DNA of 64,000 bases from Pedobacter duraquae (GTDB lineage: Bacteria; Bacteroidota; Bacteroidia; Sphingobacteriales; Sphingobacteriaceae). Every line of letters starts with the position of its first letter. Within the stretch, counting starts at the first letter, position 1. The notes beneath the pieces are model-generated. The model did not search any database, was not told the origin of the DNA, and was given only the letters and a program-made list of their open reading frames with translations. The stretch spans positions 1 through 64,000 of the forward strand of contig NZ_SNWM01000006.1 in NCBI RefSeq assembly GCF_004362245.1, written 5' to 3'. Made by a program: the position numbers and the translations under genes. Positions 27,454-36,005 of this stretch are shown here, piece after piece.

Positions 27454-28392
27454 TTATTTAAATGCGGCTTGTATTTTCTCTACAAGTCCGGTAGCAATCA
27501 TATTTCGCGACTGAAGTATCATGTTTTTAACTGCGGTAGGGCTGGAAATACCATGTCCAATGATAACAGGTGCGTTAACACCTAACACCGGACTGCCACC
27601 ATAGTTTTCATAATTTAACCGGTGGAAGAACTCGTCCTGAAAGCCTTTTTTAATCGTGACGACATAAAAGGATTCAGCAAGCTTAAGTAACACATTCCCT
27701 GTAAAACCATCGCAAACGATAACGTCGGCTTTATCATTGAACAGATCCCTGCCTTCAACGTTACCCACGAAATTAAATAAGTTGGTATCTTTCATTAAAG
27801 GGAAGGTAGCCAAACTCAGCATATTTCCTTTTTCATCCTCTTCACCGATATTCATCAATGCCACTTTAGGATTGTTGATCTGCATTACGTTTTCTGCGTA
27901 TAGACTGCCGAGCACGCCAAATTGCAATAAAGTATCTGGTTTGCAATCTGCGTTAGCACCTACGTCAAGCATGAGGCCTGCGCCACCGCTCAATTTAGGT
28001 ACGTGCGTACATAGACAAGGGCGGATGATCCCTGGAATAGTTTTCACACTGAAAACAGCACCAACGAGCATGGCGCCAGAGTTACCTGCGCTTGCAAAAG
28101 AGTCTAGTTTACCTTCTTTAAGTAAGGAAAAACCTACAGAAATGCTGGAATTAGGCTTCTGAACGATAGCCTTTGTGGGATGTTCGCCCATACCAATAAC
28201 TTCTTCGGTATGAACATATTCAAAGTGGTCGGGATTGAACCCGTTTTCAGAGAGTAAAGGCTTAATCTGCTCTGTGTCACCGATCAGCACAATGTGCTCT
28301 CCGGGAGATAATAACTCATGAGCTGCTATTGCTCCCAAAACATTTGCTTTGGGAGCATAGTCTCCGCCCATTATATCGAGACCTATTTTCAT
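27454..28392 (-). CDS. plsX: Phosphate acyltransferase PlsX
   Basis: Makes acyl-phosphate from acyl-ACP for glycerolipid synthesis. It is 312 residues with the family N-terminus KIGLDIMGGDYAP, the central ASAGNSGAM block, MLDVGANADC, and VCDGFTGNVLLKL towards the C-terminus. It acts at the membrane surface ahead of PlsY. The rpmF-plsX-fabH order is one of the most conserved bacterial gene strings and supports the call. Confidence 0.96.
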   Translation of the reverse strand: MKIGLDIMGGDYAPKANVLGAIAAHELLSPGEHIVLIGDTEQIKPLLSENGFNPDHFEYVHTEEVIGMGEHPTKAIVQKPNSSISVGFSLLKEGKLDSFASAGNSGAMLVGAVFSVKTIPGIIRPCLCTHVPKLSGGAGLMLDVGANADCKPDTLLQFGVLGSLYAENVMQINNPKVALMNIGEEDEKGNMLSLATFPLMKDTNLFNFVGNVEGRDLFNDKADVIVCDGFTGNVLLKLAESFYVVTIKKGFQDEFFHRLNYENYGGSPVLGVNAPVIIGHGISSPTAVKNMILQSRNMIATGLVEKIQAAFK

Positions 28393-28489
28393 AGTAAAAA
28401 ATCAGTTTGTGTACGTCGCACTATTGCCGGATTCAAAGGTCTAAGTTAAACTTAAACACGCTGAAAACACAAACTATTTTTCAAGAAAA

Positions 28490-28681
28490 TTAACCTATAG
28501 AGGTGTTTTCAATAACCAATTTACCATTGTAGTACAGGTTACCATCAACGTTGTATGCATGGTGAGGTACATGAATCGCACCAGTAGTCTGACATGTAGC
28601 TAAAGAAGGCGCTACTGCTTTATAGTGGGTTCTTCTTTTGTCTCTTCTACTTTTAGAGATCTTACGTTTTGGATGTGCCAT
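28490..28681 (-). CDS. rpmF: 50S ribosomal protein L32
   Basis: A 63-residue ribosomal protein with the signature N-terminus MAHPKRKISKSRRDKRRTHY. The usual C-terminal zinc ribbon (two CxxC pairs) is missing: only one Cys remains (residue 30, LATCQTTG), and the second pair is replaced by DGNLYYNGK. It is therefore a zinc-independent form. It sits 18 nt from the DUF177 gene and 97 nt before plsX. Confidence 0.95.
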   Translation of the reverse strand: MAHPKRKISKSRRDKRRTHYKAVAPSLATCQTTGAIHVPHHAYNVDGNLYYNGKLVIENTSIG

Positions 28682-28698
28682 TGCTTTTTATTTAATTA

Positions 28699-29235
28699 TT
28701 ATTTTAATTTTTTTAGTGCTTCCCATCGTGGGTCGTCACTGGTTTGTTCTGGTTCTTCTTCCTGATGTCCGACAGCTAAACTTTCCAGTCGCTGAATCAT
28801 CTCTGCATCACATTTTACGTTTACTCCGTTTTCCTCACAAATTTTAATGTAAGGCACAGAAACCGTAATCAGTTCGTAGATCATTGAGGAAACATCAAGC
28901 TCACTCTCTTTTCTGTTCAGCATGATAATTTCGAGATCATCGCTCTCTAAATCATCTTCTGCAAACTTTACGATCTGACGCTCCGAAATATCAATAGGGG
29001 CATCAAAAAGTGCTAAACACTTGTCGCAGTCCAACTCAATTGTTCCAAAAATATGGAATTGCAAGAGTAACATTGTTTCCTGTTTGTCTAGCTCAACTTC
29101 AACTTTTAAATTCCCTTTTTTTACAAGAGAATACTCAAAGGCATCAAAAAAGCTGTTATCAATTTCAAAATCAAACTGATGTTTGCCAATTTTTAAGCCT
29201 GTAAACGGGATTGAAAATTGTTTTAATGGTCTCAA
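28699..29235 (-). CDS. DUF177 (YceD-like) domain protein
   Basis: About 178 residues of the YceD/DUF177 family, linked to 23S rRNA accumulation in some bacteria and nearly always found next to rpmF. The two-Cys motif LDCDKCLALFDAPI lies in the middle. The protein has an acidic C-terminus (EEEPEQTSDDPRWEALKKL). A longer TTG frame from 29259 runs through a TAnnTTTG promoter element, so I place the start at TTG 29235 (RPLKQFSIPF). It is the first gene of the lipid operon. Confidence 0.8.
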   Translation of the reverse strand: MRPLKQFSIPFTGLKIGKHQFDFEIDNSFFDAFEYSLVKKGNLKVEVELDKQETMLLLQFHIFGTIELDCDKCLALFDAPIDISERQIVKFAEDDLESDDLEIIMLNRKESELDVSSMIYELITVSVPYIKICEENGVNVKCDAEMIQRLESLAVGHQEEEPEQTSDDPRWEALKKLK

Positions 29236-29256
29236 TTGTAACAAAATTTTAGCCCG

Positions 29257-29264
29257 CAAATGTA
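29257..29264 (-). promoter_or_regulatory. -7 promoter element of the DUF177-rpmF-plsX-fabH-acc operon
   Basis: TACATTTG on the - strand matches TAnnTTTG. A TTTT stretch 20 nt upstream could be a weak -33. The position explains the false TTG start at 29259 and would drive the whole six-gene lipid operon. Confidence 0.5.
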
Positions 29265-29310
29265 TGAATTATTTTAACATAAATAAAACATTTGCAGGAA
29301 ATTTATTGAT

Positions 29311-30390
29311 CTAATTTGCGTCGTCCTTTACGTCGGCAGCAGTTTCTATCACTTTCCCACCACTTCTAAGCTGTCCCTTCAATAGTTCATTCTGCTCTTT
29401 GCGACTTTTAAAGATGTGTACGGCAGCAAAAAGTGCTTCTCTGAATGAGGTCGGGTCGGCAAGATTTTTTCCAGCAATATCGTAACCTGTACCATGATCT
29501 GGAGAGGTACGTACTACTTTAAGTCCCGCTGTAAAGTTTACGCCAGTACTAAAGGCCAATGTTTTAAATGGAATAAGGCCCTGGTCATGATACATCGCCA
29601 GCACTGCATCAAATTGCTTATAGGTTCCATTGCCGAAAAACCCGTCGGCTGGATATGGGCCAAAGCAAATGACGCCTTTATCAAAGGCATTTTGAATTGC
29701 AGGCATGATCACATCCTTTTCTTCAGAACCAAGAAGACCATTATCGCCAGCATGTGGATTAAGACCGAGTACAGCGATTTTAGGCTTTTCAATCCAGAAA
29801 TCCTTTTTTAGGCTCTCGTTCATGAGGATCAGCTTTTTAGTGATCTTCTCGGCGGTGATACTGGCAGATATCTGGTTTACCGGGATATGGCCTGTCACTA
29901 CACCGATGCGTAGATCTTCACTCACCAGAAACATCAGCACGTCATTGCTCCCACTTTTTTCCTGCAGGTATTCTGTATGCCCTGGAAACTGGAAAGTTTC
30001 CGATTGTATATTATGTTTATTAATCGGCGCAGTAATGAGTGCATCGATATCACCTTTTACAAGATCTTCAGTAGCTTTTTCGAGTGAGAGTAAAGCATAT
30101 TTTCCGCCTATTTCATTAGATACACCCAGTTCAATCTTCACATCTTCTTCCCAGCAGTTGATCAGGTTAGCCCGTTTAGGATTTGCATTTTCAGGGTGTC
30201 CAATTACGTTGAAGCTGAAATCGCCCAGGCCCAGGGCCTTGCGGTGATAGGATGTCACTTTTGTATGTCCATATACTATAGGTGTACAATATTCAAGGAT
30301 TGCAGGCTCAATCAGGGTCTTCAAAATAACCTCCAGCCCGATTCCGTTTACATCGCCTATACTAATACCAATTTTAACTTTATCGCTCAT
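29311..30390 (-). CDS. pdxA: 4-hydroxythreonine-4-phosphate dehydrogenase
   Basis: Oxidises 4-phosphohydroxy-L-threonine in the DXP-dependent pathway to pyridoxal phosphate. It is 359 residues from ATG 30390 (a GTG two codons earlier is possible). The substrate and metal-binding His residues are visible in FPGHTEYL, GLNPHAGDNG and MYHDQGLIPFK, with RTSPDHGTGYDIAG near the C-terminus. It lies 52 nt upstream of the lipid operon on the same strand and is divergent from ksgA. Confidence 0.95.
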   Translation of the reverse strand: MSDKVKIGISIGDVNGIGLEVILKTLIEPAILEYCTPIVYGHTKVTSYHRKALGLGDFSFNVIGHPENANPKRANLINCWEEDVKIELGVSNEIGGKYALLSLEKATEDLVKGDIDALITAPINKHNIQSETFQFPGHTEYLQEKSGSNDVLMFLVSEDLRIGVVTGHIPVNQISASITAEKITKKLILMNESLKKDFWIEKPKIAVLGLNPHAGDNGLLGSEEKDVIMPAIQNAFDKGVICFGPYPADGFFGNGTYKQFDAVLAMYHDQGLIPFKTLAFSTGVNFTAGLKVVRTSPDHGTGYDIAGKNLADPTSFREALFAAVHIFKSRKEQNELLKGQLRSGGKVIETAADVKDDAN

Positions 30391-30489
30391 GTCCACATCA
30401 GAATTTGGTGCAAATTACAGAATTTGACTTAATGTTAAGCCGATACTGATAAAACTTTAGTTATTTTGCAGCTTTAGAAGCAGAGATAT

Positions 30490-31281
30490 ATGAGTTTGGT
30501 AAAGGCAAAAAAGCACTTAGGGCAGCATTTTTTAACTGATAAAAATATTGCAGCAAGGATCGTTGACGGCCTGATTCATACAGACCAATATAGCCAGGTG
30601 CTGGAAGTAGGACCGGGAATGGGCATCTTGTCAGATATCCTTTTGGAAAGAAAACATCTGGACACCTATCTGATTGATATCGACCGTGATTCGTATAAAT
30701 TTCTACAGGAAAAATATCCGCAACTGGGAGAAAAGCTTATCCTTGGTGATTTTCTTGCACTTGATCTGGCTAATATCTTTCCTGGTAAATTCGCTATTAT
30801 AGGTAACTTCCCTTATAACATTTCTTCGCAGATTTTATTTAAGGTACTTGAACACCGTGACTATGTTGTGGAGATGGTAGGAATGTTTCAGAAAGAGGTG
30901 GCAGAACGCTGTGCTTCAAAATCAGGAACCAAAGAATACGGTATATTGAGTGTACTGATCCAGGCCTATTACGATATCAGCTACCTCTTCACGGTGAAGC
31001 CTGGAACATTCAATCCGCCACCTAAGGTCAATTCGGGGGTAATCAGGTTGAGCCGTAATAAAACCGAGAAATTGCCTTGCGATGAGAAGCTGTTTTGGCG
31101 CGTCGTAAAGGGAGGATTTAACCAGCGCCGCAAAACATTGCGTAACGCGTTGTCTGGTACAATTCCCAAAGACAGAATGGATAACCATCCGTTCTTTGAT
31201 AAACGTGCTGAACAGTTAACTGTAGTAGATTTTATTGCATTAACCCAGCATTTAACCACATTGAACGAAGCTGCAATATGA
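30490..31281 (+). CDS. rsmA: 16S rRNA (adenine-1518/1519-N6) dimethyltransferase
   Basis: KsgA/RsmA, which dimethylates two adjacent adenosines in the 3' hairpin of 16S rRNA, a late checkpoint in small-subunit assembly. The 263 residues show KKHLGQHFL at the N-terminus, the SAM-binding LEVGPGMGILS (about 39-49) and the catalytic GNFPYNIS motif (about 109-116). The C-terminal region (FNQRRKTLRNAL) is typical. It is divergent from pdxA and overlaps the downstream dehydrogenase by 4 nt (ATGA). Confidence 0.96.
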   Translation: MSLVKAKKHLGQHFLTDKNIAARIVDGLIHTDQYSQVLEVGPGMGILSDILLERKHLDTYLIDIDRDSYKFLQEKYPQLGEKLILGDFLALDLANIFPGKFAIIGNFPYNISSQILFKVLEHRDYVVEMVGMFQKEVAERCASKSGTKEYGILSVLIQAYYDISYLFTVKPGTFNPPPKVNSGVIRLSRNKTEKLPCDEKLFWRVVKGGFNQRRKTLRNALSGTIPKDRMDNHPFFDKRAEQLTVVDFIALTQHLTTLNEAAI

Positions 31282-32204
31282 GCCGTAAAATATTAATAGT
31301 TGACGATTTACATCCAGCCTTTAAACTGAAGGCTATTGAACTTGGCTACGAAGTTGACGACAGGCCGCTGATTACAAGAGCGGAAACTATTGCCGTTATC
31401 GGTACTTACGACGGTATCGCCGTACGGACCAAATTTCAAATAGACCGGGAGTTTTTTGATGCTGCTACGAACCTGAAGTTTGTAGCGCGCGCTGGTGCCG
31501 GACTAGATAATATTGATGTAGCCCACGCGGAGGAAAGAGGCGTTATATTGATCAATGCTCCAGAAGGGAATTGTGATGCTGTAGGTGAGCATGCTATTGG
31601 CATGTTGCTGAGCCTGGCCAATCATTTTAGAAAAGCCGATCAGCAGGTGCGCTCTGGTATCTGGGATCGTGAAGATAACCGTGGCTGGGAACTAAAAGGT
31701 AAAACGGTGGGCATCATCGGTTACGGATTTATGGGACAGAGCTTCGCAAAGAAACTTTCTGGCTTTGGTGTTCAGGTAATCGCATACGACAAATATAAAA
31801 CCGGCTTCTCAGACCAATATGTAAGAGAAGTGAGTATGGAAGAAATCGTTAAGTTTAGTGATGTGCTTAGTCTGCATATTCCATTAACTTCAGAAACACG
31901 ACAGTTGGTAACGGAAGAATATTTGCTACATTTCAAAAAACCAATATTTTTTATCAGCACCGCGAGGGGTGAAATTACCAGCACCAGGGCCGTGCTTGAT
32001 GCCATCATCAATGGTAAGATCGTTGGCGCGGGACTTGACGTACTGGAAGTAGAAAAATTTCCAAAGCTTGCAGAGCAGGAGTGGTATACGGACCTTGTCA
32101 ACTCAGGAAAGGTTATCCTTACTCCGCATGTTGCTGGCTGGACTTTTGATTCTTACCGCAAAATCTCAGAAGTACTTGCAGAAAAACTAAGCGCTATCGC
32201 CTAG
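31278..32204 (+). CDS. D-2-hydroxyacid dehydrogenase (phosphoglycerate dehydrogenase-like)
   Basis: A 308-residue NAD-dependent enzyme. The Rossmann motif is GIIGYGFMGQSFAKK (about 145-159); the catalytic Arg lies in RAGAGLDNID, and the His in TPHVAGWT. It is much shorter than SerA with its ACT domain and lacks any regulatory extension, so the substrate (3-phosphoglycerate or another 2-hydroxyacid) cannot be fixed from sequence. It is translationally coupled to rsmA (4-nt overlap). Its stop overlaps the convergent M1 peptidase stop by 4 nt. Confidence 0.88.
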   Translation: MSRKILIVDDLHPAFKLKAIELGYEVDDRPLITRAETIAVIGTYDGIAVRTKFQIDREFFDAATNLKFVARAGAGLDNIDVAHAEERGVILINAPEGNCDAVGEHAIGMLLSLANHFRKADQQVRSGIWDREDNRGWELKGKTVGIIGYGFMGQSFAKKLSGFGVQVIAYDKYKTGFSDQYVREVSMEEIVKFSDVLSLHIPLTSETRQLVTEEYLLHFKKPIFFISTARGEITSTRAVLDAIINGKIVGAGLDVLEVEKFPKLAEQEWYTDLVNSGKVILTPHVAGWTFDSYRKISEVLAEKLSAIA

Positions 32205-34078
32205 TTTTTCCAGTTATTATTGGCGGGTTTGGCATCCATAAAGATACCGCCCTCCAACACAATGTTAGTTACTTTCCCTGTTGCGCTGATCTGAACGGAC
32301 GTCTGTTTTTGATTTGGCTTCCATATTGCTGCTGTTTGGTGCAAAGTCTGCTTTGTGCCGTCGGCATAGGTAACCAGCACATCAAAAGGAGCTGCAAAGC
32401 CACCAATGTTTTTAATATCGACAGTATATTTTGACCCTTTAATGCTTACCTTTTCTACGGCCAGGTCAATATAATTGTTGCTAAAAAACCAATTGTTCCA
32501 GTACCAGTTTAAGTCCATACCAGTAGCGTCGTTAATGGAATTGAAGAAATCCCATGGGATAGGGTGTTTACCGTTCCATCGATCCATATAGATATGTAGT
32601 GCTTTCAGGAAAAGTTCATCACCCAGCATATCTTTTAAAGCGAGGTAGGAAAGCGAAGGTTTTACATATGCATTATTGCCATACCCAACGCCTGAAACTT
32701 GTGTAGATAAGCTGATGACTGGTTGATCCTGTTCCGTAGAGGCATCGGAGATCCATCGTTTTACCCGGAAGTTTTTGTATAATGAGTCGGCTTTAGCTTT
32801 ACCGACCTGTTGCTGTCCTATAAAATATTCGAGCGTAGTAGCCCAGCCTTCATCCATGTATGCATATCGTGTTTCGTTTATGCCCATATAAAAAGGAAAA
32901 TAGGTGTGCGCGATCTCATGATTCATTACAAACTGCGAAAACGGCAAATCCGGCGTTGGGGTATCGTTCACCATCATCGGATATTCCATATCGGCAAAGC
33001 CCTGAACTGCGGTCATCTTCGAGAAGGGGTAAGGAACGCCAGGCAGGTTATTCGAAAACCAGTAAAGCGCCTGTTTGGTCCATTCCACTGCATGAGGAAA
33101 ATCCTTCGCGTCTGCGCCATACGCGGCTTGTACACTTGTTTTACGTCCGGTCTTTTTATCAACCAGCACACTGCTTGCATCCCAGGCGTAATGATTACTG
33201 AGCGCAAAGGTTACATCAACAATATGTGCGGCGGTAAATCTCCAGGTATTCCATTCTTTCTGTTGGGTAACAATGCCCTTTTTCATCTCATCAAAACTTA
33301 CTACATGGCTGATTTCGTCGGCAGCATAAGATTTCTTTAAGCGCTCGGCGAAAGTTGGCATTAGCACCTCATCAGGATTAAGCAGGTCGCCGGTAGACCA
33401 TACCACATAATTTTTTGGGGCCTTAACAGCGAGGGTATAGTCGTTGAAATCGTTATAAAATTCGTTTCTTCCATTGTGCGGCAGCACATCCCAGCCATTG
33501 TAGTCGTCATAAACCGAAATCCGTGGATAGGCGTAAGCCACAAAAAAAGTAGTGCTGTCTATCTGGCCTTCGCGTCCACTCTTTTTGGAAAGTGGGTAAG
33601 ACCAGTCGATTGCGAAAGTTGCCGACTGCCCGGGAAGTAAAGGTGTCGTAAGTTTTACTTCTCCCGTGGTGCCCCACTTCCTACTGTCAACTTCCAGTTT
33701 GGCTCCATTTACAACGAATTTGTTAACCTGAAGACCACTGGTTAAAAAATCTGGAGACTCCATGCCTGCTCTTGGTGCTTCGGGCTTATGCACGTTATTA
33801 ACGAAACGGATAATCACAGATTTGAGCGTATCAGGACTGTGGTTTGTGTACATGATGGTTTCGGATCCGCTAACCAGTTTATTTTGAGGGTTAACACTGA
33901 TTGTCATGTCGTATTTACCATGGTTTTGCCAGTATTTCTTACCGGGTTTTCCATCTTCAGAACGAGTTCCCAGTTGATAGGCTTTCTGGATATTTCTTGG
34001 CATATATAGCTCCTGGGCCGCTGCCGGGCCAGCAACAAAGAGGAAAATGGAGGCGAGTCTAAAAAATTGCTTGAACAT
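32201..34078 (-). CDS. Secreted M1 family metallopeptidase
   Basis: A 625-residue aminopeptidase-fold enzyme. A signal peptide (FRLASIFLFVAGPAAAQ) ends near residue 21. The N-terminal beta-saddle domain is followed by the catalytic domain with an exopeptidase-type GFADMEYP motif (in place of GAMEN) and the zinc site HEIAHTYF then ETRYAYMDEGWAT, i.e. HExxH with the third ligand Glu about 18 residues on. A short beta C-terminal domain ends the protein. Likely periplasmic or outer-surface. Monocistronic; convergent with the dehydrogenase gene. Confidence 0.9.
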   Translation of the reverse strand: MFKQFFRLASIFLFVAGPAAAQELYMPRNIQKAYQLGTRSEDGKPGKKYWQNHGKYDMTISVNPQNKLVSGSETIMYTNHSPDTLKSVIIRFVNNVHKPEAPRAGMESPDFLTSGLQVNKFVVNGAKLEVDSRKWGTTGEVKLTTPLLPGQSATFAIDWSYPLSKKSGREGQIDSTTFFVAYAYPRISVYDDYNGWDVLPHNGRNEFYNDFNDYTLAVKAPKNYVVWSTGDLLNPDEVLMPTFAERLKKSYAADEISHVVSFDEMKKGIVTQQKEWNTWRFTAAHIVDVTFALSNHYAWDASSVLVDKKTGRKTSVQAAYGADAKDFPHAVEWTKQALYWFSNNLPGVPYPFSKMTAVQGFADMEYPMMVNDTPTPDLPFSQFVMNHEIAHTYFPFYMGINETRYAYMDEGWATTLEYFIGQQQVGKAKADSLYKNFRVKRWISDASTEQDQPVISLSTQVSGVGYGNNAYVKPSLSYLALKDMLGDELFLKALHIYMDRWNGKHPIPWDFFNSINDATGMDLNWYWNNWFFSNNYIDLAVEKVSIKGSKYTVDIKNIGGFAAPFDVLVTYADGTKQTLHQTAAIWKPNQKQTSVQISATGKVTNIVLEGGIFMDAKPANNNWKN

Positions 34079-34185
34079 AAATTTGTAGCTTGGAATTTAA
34101 AACTACACATTTATTTCAAGAAAGCTCTACCTGTAGATAGTTAAAGCGGCTTTAGCGAAATCGGGACTTATTCGTAATAAAAATA

Positions 34186-34217
34186 TTTGCTTTTGTTGGT
34201 ACAGCCTGCTATCTTCG
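34186..34217 (+). promoter_or_regulatory. Putative greA promoter
   Basis: TTTG at 34186-34189 and TATCTTCG at 34210-34217, 20 nt apart (one mismatch to TAnnTTTG). The start would fall near 34224, just before a strong hairpin in the leader. Confidence 0.45.
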
Positions 34218-34229
34218 TTTCGATTGAAG

Positions 34230-34275
34230 CAAGACTATGTAGGCGGAAGCCGATGTAGTCTTGTTTGTTTTTTAG
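34230..34275 (+). terminator. greA leader hairpin with U-tract (possible attenuator)
   Basis: CAAGACTA (34230-34237) pairs with TAGTCTTG (34256-34263); the stem extends through two G.U pairs and a U-A pair, and is capped by GGC/GCC with a GGAA tetraloop. It is followed by TTTGTTTTTT. It lies 25 nt before the greA ATG and after the likely promoter, so it would stop or pause greA transcripts rather than those of an upstream gene (the upstream gene runs the other way). Confidence 0.65.
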
Positions 34276-34297
34276 AGGTTGACATAAAATAAAAGCT

Positions 34298-34771
34298 ATG
34301 ACAGAAGTTACTTATTATACCCAGGAGGGACTAGATAAACTGAAGCAGGAATTACAACAAATGAAGACTTCCGGCAGGCAGATGATATCCAAGCAAATTG
34401 CTGAAGCCAGGGATAAGGGCGATCTTTCTGAGAATGCAGAATATGATGCAGCGAAAGAAGCTCAAGGCTTACATGAGGCTAAAATTGCCAAGCTGGAGAC
34501 TACCTTATCTACGGCAAGATTAATTGATGAATCTAAGCTGGACCTGACAAAGGTGTTGGCTTTATCAATAGTGAAAATAAAAAATACAAGCAACGGCGCA
34601 AGCATGACCTACCAGTTGGTTGCCGAGTCTGAGGCCGACTTGAAAACAGGTAAGATCTCTGTAAAATCACCTATAGCACAAGGTTTACTAGGTAAATCTG
34701 TAGGAGACAGCATTGAAATTCAGGTTCCTGCTGGGAAAGTAAAATTTGAGATATTGGAAATCAGCAGATAA
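34298..34771 (+). CDS. greA: Transcription elongation factor GreA
   Basis: Rescues backtracked RNA polymerase by stimulating transcript cleavage. It is 157 residues, the family length. The N-terminal coiled coil carries the acidic tip around ARDKGDLSENAEYDAAKEAQ (catalytic Asp/Glu pair in GDLSENAEY) and an FKBP-like C-terminal domain follows (SPIAQGLLGKSVGDSIEI). Its leader holds a hairpin with a U-run. The HIT gene starts 4 nt after its stop. Confidence 0.97.
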   Translation: MTEVTYYTQEGLDKLKQELQQMKTSGRQMISKQIAEARDKGDLSENAEYDAAKEAQGLHEAKIAKLETTLSTARLIDESKLDLTKVLALSIVKIKNTSNGASMTYQLVAESEADLKTGKISVKSPIAQGLLGKSVGDSIEIQVPAGKVKFEILEISR

Positions 34772-34775
34772 GCAT

Positions 34776-35168
34776 ATGGCAAGCATATTCTCAAAAATTG
34801 TAGCCGGTGAAATTCCTGCACACATCGTGGCCGAAACCACAGAGTTTCTTGCATTTCTAGACGTAAGTCCATTAACGACCGGACATGTGCTGGTGATACC
34901 GAAAAAGGAAATCGACTATATCTTTGATATGGATGAGGAAAGTTATTTCGGATTAACATTATTTGCAAAAATTGTAGCAACAGGACTTAAAAAGGCCGTG
35001 CCTTGCATTAAGGTTGGTGTTGCCGTGATCGGTTTGGAAGTACCTCATGTACATATCCACCTGATTCCGATGAATACTGTTTCGGATATGAATTTTAGTA
35101 AGCCGAAGCTGAGTCCTACTCAGGAAGAATTGGCAGAAACTGCAGCTCAGATTAAAGCACAGTTATAA
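34776..35168 (+). CDS. HIT family protein
   Basis: A 131-residue histidine-triad nucleotide-binding protein (probably an AMP-lysine or related hydrolase). It starts at ATG 34776 (ASIFSKIVAGEIPAHIV), 4 nt after greA; a longer frame from 34746 overlaps greA and is not needed. The triad is in EVPHVHIHLIP (HxHxH) near residue 97-103. Substrate unknown. A good terminator follows, closing the greA-hit unit. Confidence 0.92.
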   Translation: MASIFSKIVAGEIPAHIVAETTEFLAFLDVSPLTTGHVLVIPKKEIDYIFDMDEESYFGLTLFAKIVATGLKKAVPCIKVGVAVIGLEVPHVHIHLIPMNTVSDMNFSKPKLSPTQEELAETAAQIKAQL

Positions 35169-35182
35169 TTAGCTTATTTAAA

Positions 35183-35210
35183 GGGCAGCAGATTTATCTG
35201 CTGCTTTTTT
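35183..35210 (+). terminator. Intrinsic terminator after the HIT gene
   Basis: GCAGCAGA (35185-35192) pairs with TCTGCTGC (35197-35204) around a 4-nt loop, followed by six T. It reaches the stop codon of the convergent MazG-like gene. Confidence 0.88.
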
Positions 35211-35538
35211 ATTGCTGCAACTTTGGGTTATTTTTATGCCTGTCGGCATCCCTGATACTTTTCTTATCCAGGTTTTTCTCCAATGCGGCAGTAAGATCTA
35301 TACCTGTCTGATTTGCCAGGCAGATCAGCACAAACAACACATCGGCCATTTCCTCGCCAAGATCTACCTGCTCATCACTCTTTTTAAAAGACTGCTCGCC
35401 GTATTTTCTAGACATGATGCGTGCCACTTCCCCAACCTCTTCCATTAAAATGGCTGTATTGGTAAGCTCGTTGAAATAGCGTACCCCTGTGGTGGTTATC
35501 CATTTATCGACAAGCTCCTGTGCGTCCTTAATTGTCAT
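35209..35538 (-). CDS. MazG-like nucleotide pyrophosphohydrolase
   Basis: A 109-residue all-alpha NTP-PPase. The metal-binding helices show ILMEEVGEVARIMS (EExxE, about 31-44) and DLGEEMADVLFVLI (ExxD, about 61-74), the paired motif of MazG-type house-cleaning enzymes. The exact dNTP substrate is unknown. Its start codon overlaps the dtd stop by 1 nt, so the two are coupled. Confidence 0.9.
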   Translation of the reverse strand: MTIKDAQELVDKWITTTGVRYFNELTNTAILMEEVGEVARIMSRKYGEQSFKKSDEQVDLGEEMADVLFVLICLANQTGIDLTAALEKNLDKKSIRDADRHKNNPKLQQ

Positions 35539-35990
35539 TATTCTTTGTTTTTGGTGTCTATACTAATGGTAACGGGTCCATCGTTCAGCAAACGGATTTT
35601 CATGTCTGCACCGAAAATGCCGGTAGCGATCTCTTTTTCCAATATAGCAGAGAGTTTAGCAATCATGGCCTCATATAACGGAATTGCTTTTTCAGGTCTG
35701 GCTGCTCTGGTAAAACCTGGCCGGTTTCCTTTTTTTGTTGCTGCAAACAAGGTGAATTGGCTGATCAGCAGGATATCGCCGTCGATATCTGCCAATCCTT
35801 TGTTCATGAGCCCGGCTTCATCACTGAAAATGCGGATTCCAGCAATCTTTTGTGCCAACCAATCCAGGTCTTCCTGCTCGTCGGCATCTTCGATGCCAAG
35901 AAGTACAAGTAACCCCTGCTCAATGGCACCTGTAACGATACCATCTACTGTGCAGCTGGCTTCTGTTACTCTTTGTAATATTGCTCTCAT
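35538..35990 (-). CDS. dtd: D-aminoacyl-tRNA deacylase
   Basis: Hydrolyses D-amino acids (and Gly mischarged on tRNA-Ala) from tRNA. It is 150 residues, family length, with MRAILQRVTEASCTVDG at the N-terminus and the two active-site motifs LLISQFTLFA and GNRPGFTRAA. It lies between rsgA (15 nt upstream) and the MazG-like gene, a three-gene quality-control/ribosome unit. Confidence 0.95.
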   Translation of the reverse strand: MRAILQRVTEASCTVDGIVTGAIEQGLLVLLGIEDADEQEDLDWLAQKIAGIRIFSDEAGLMNKGLADIDGDILLISQFTLFAATKKGNRPGFTRAARPEKAIPLYEAMIAKLSAILEKEIATGIFGADMKIRLLNDGPVTISIDTKNKE

Positions 35991-36005
35991 TTATAGTATA
36001 TCTGC

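Noticed and set aside
32810..33340. 176-codon frame on the + strand
   Set aside because: Antisense to the M1 peptidase; no signal or motif.
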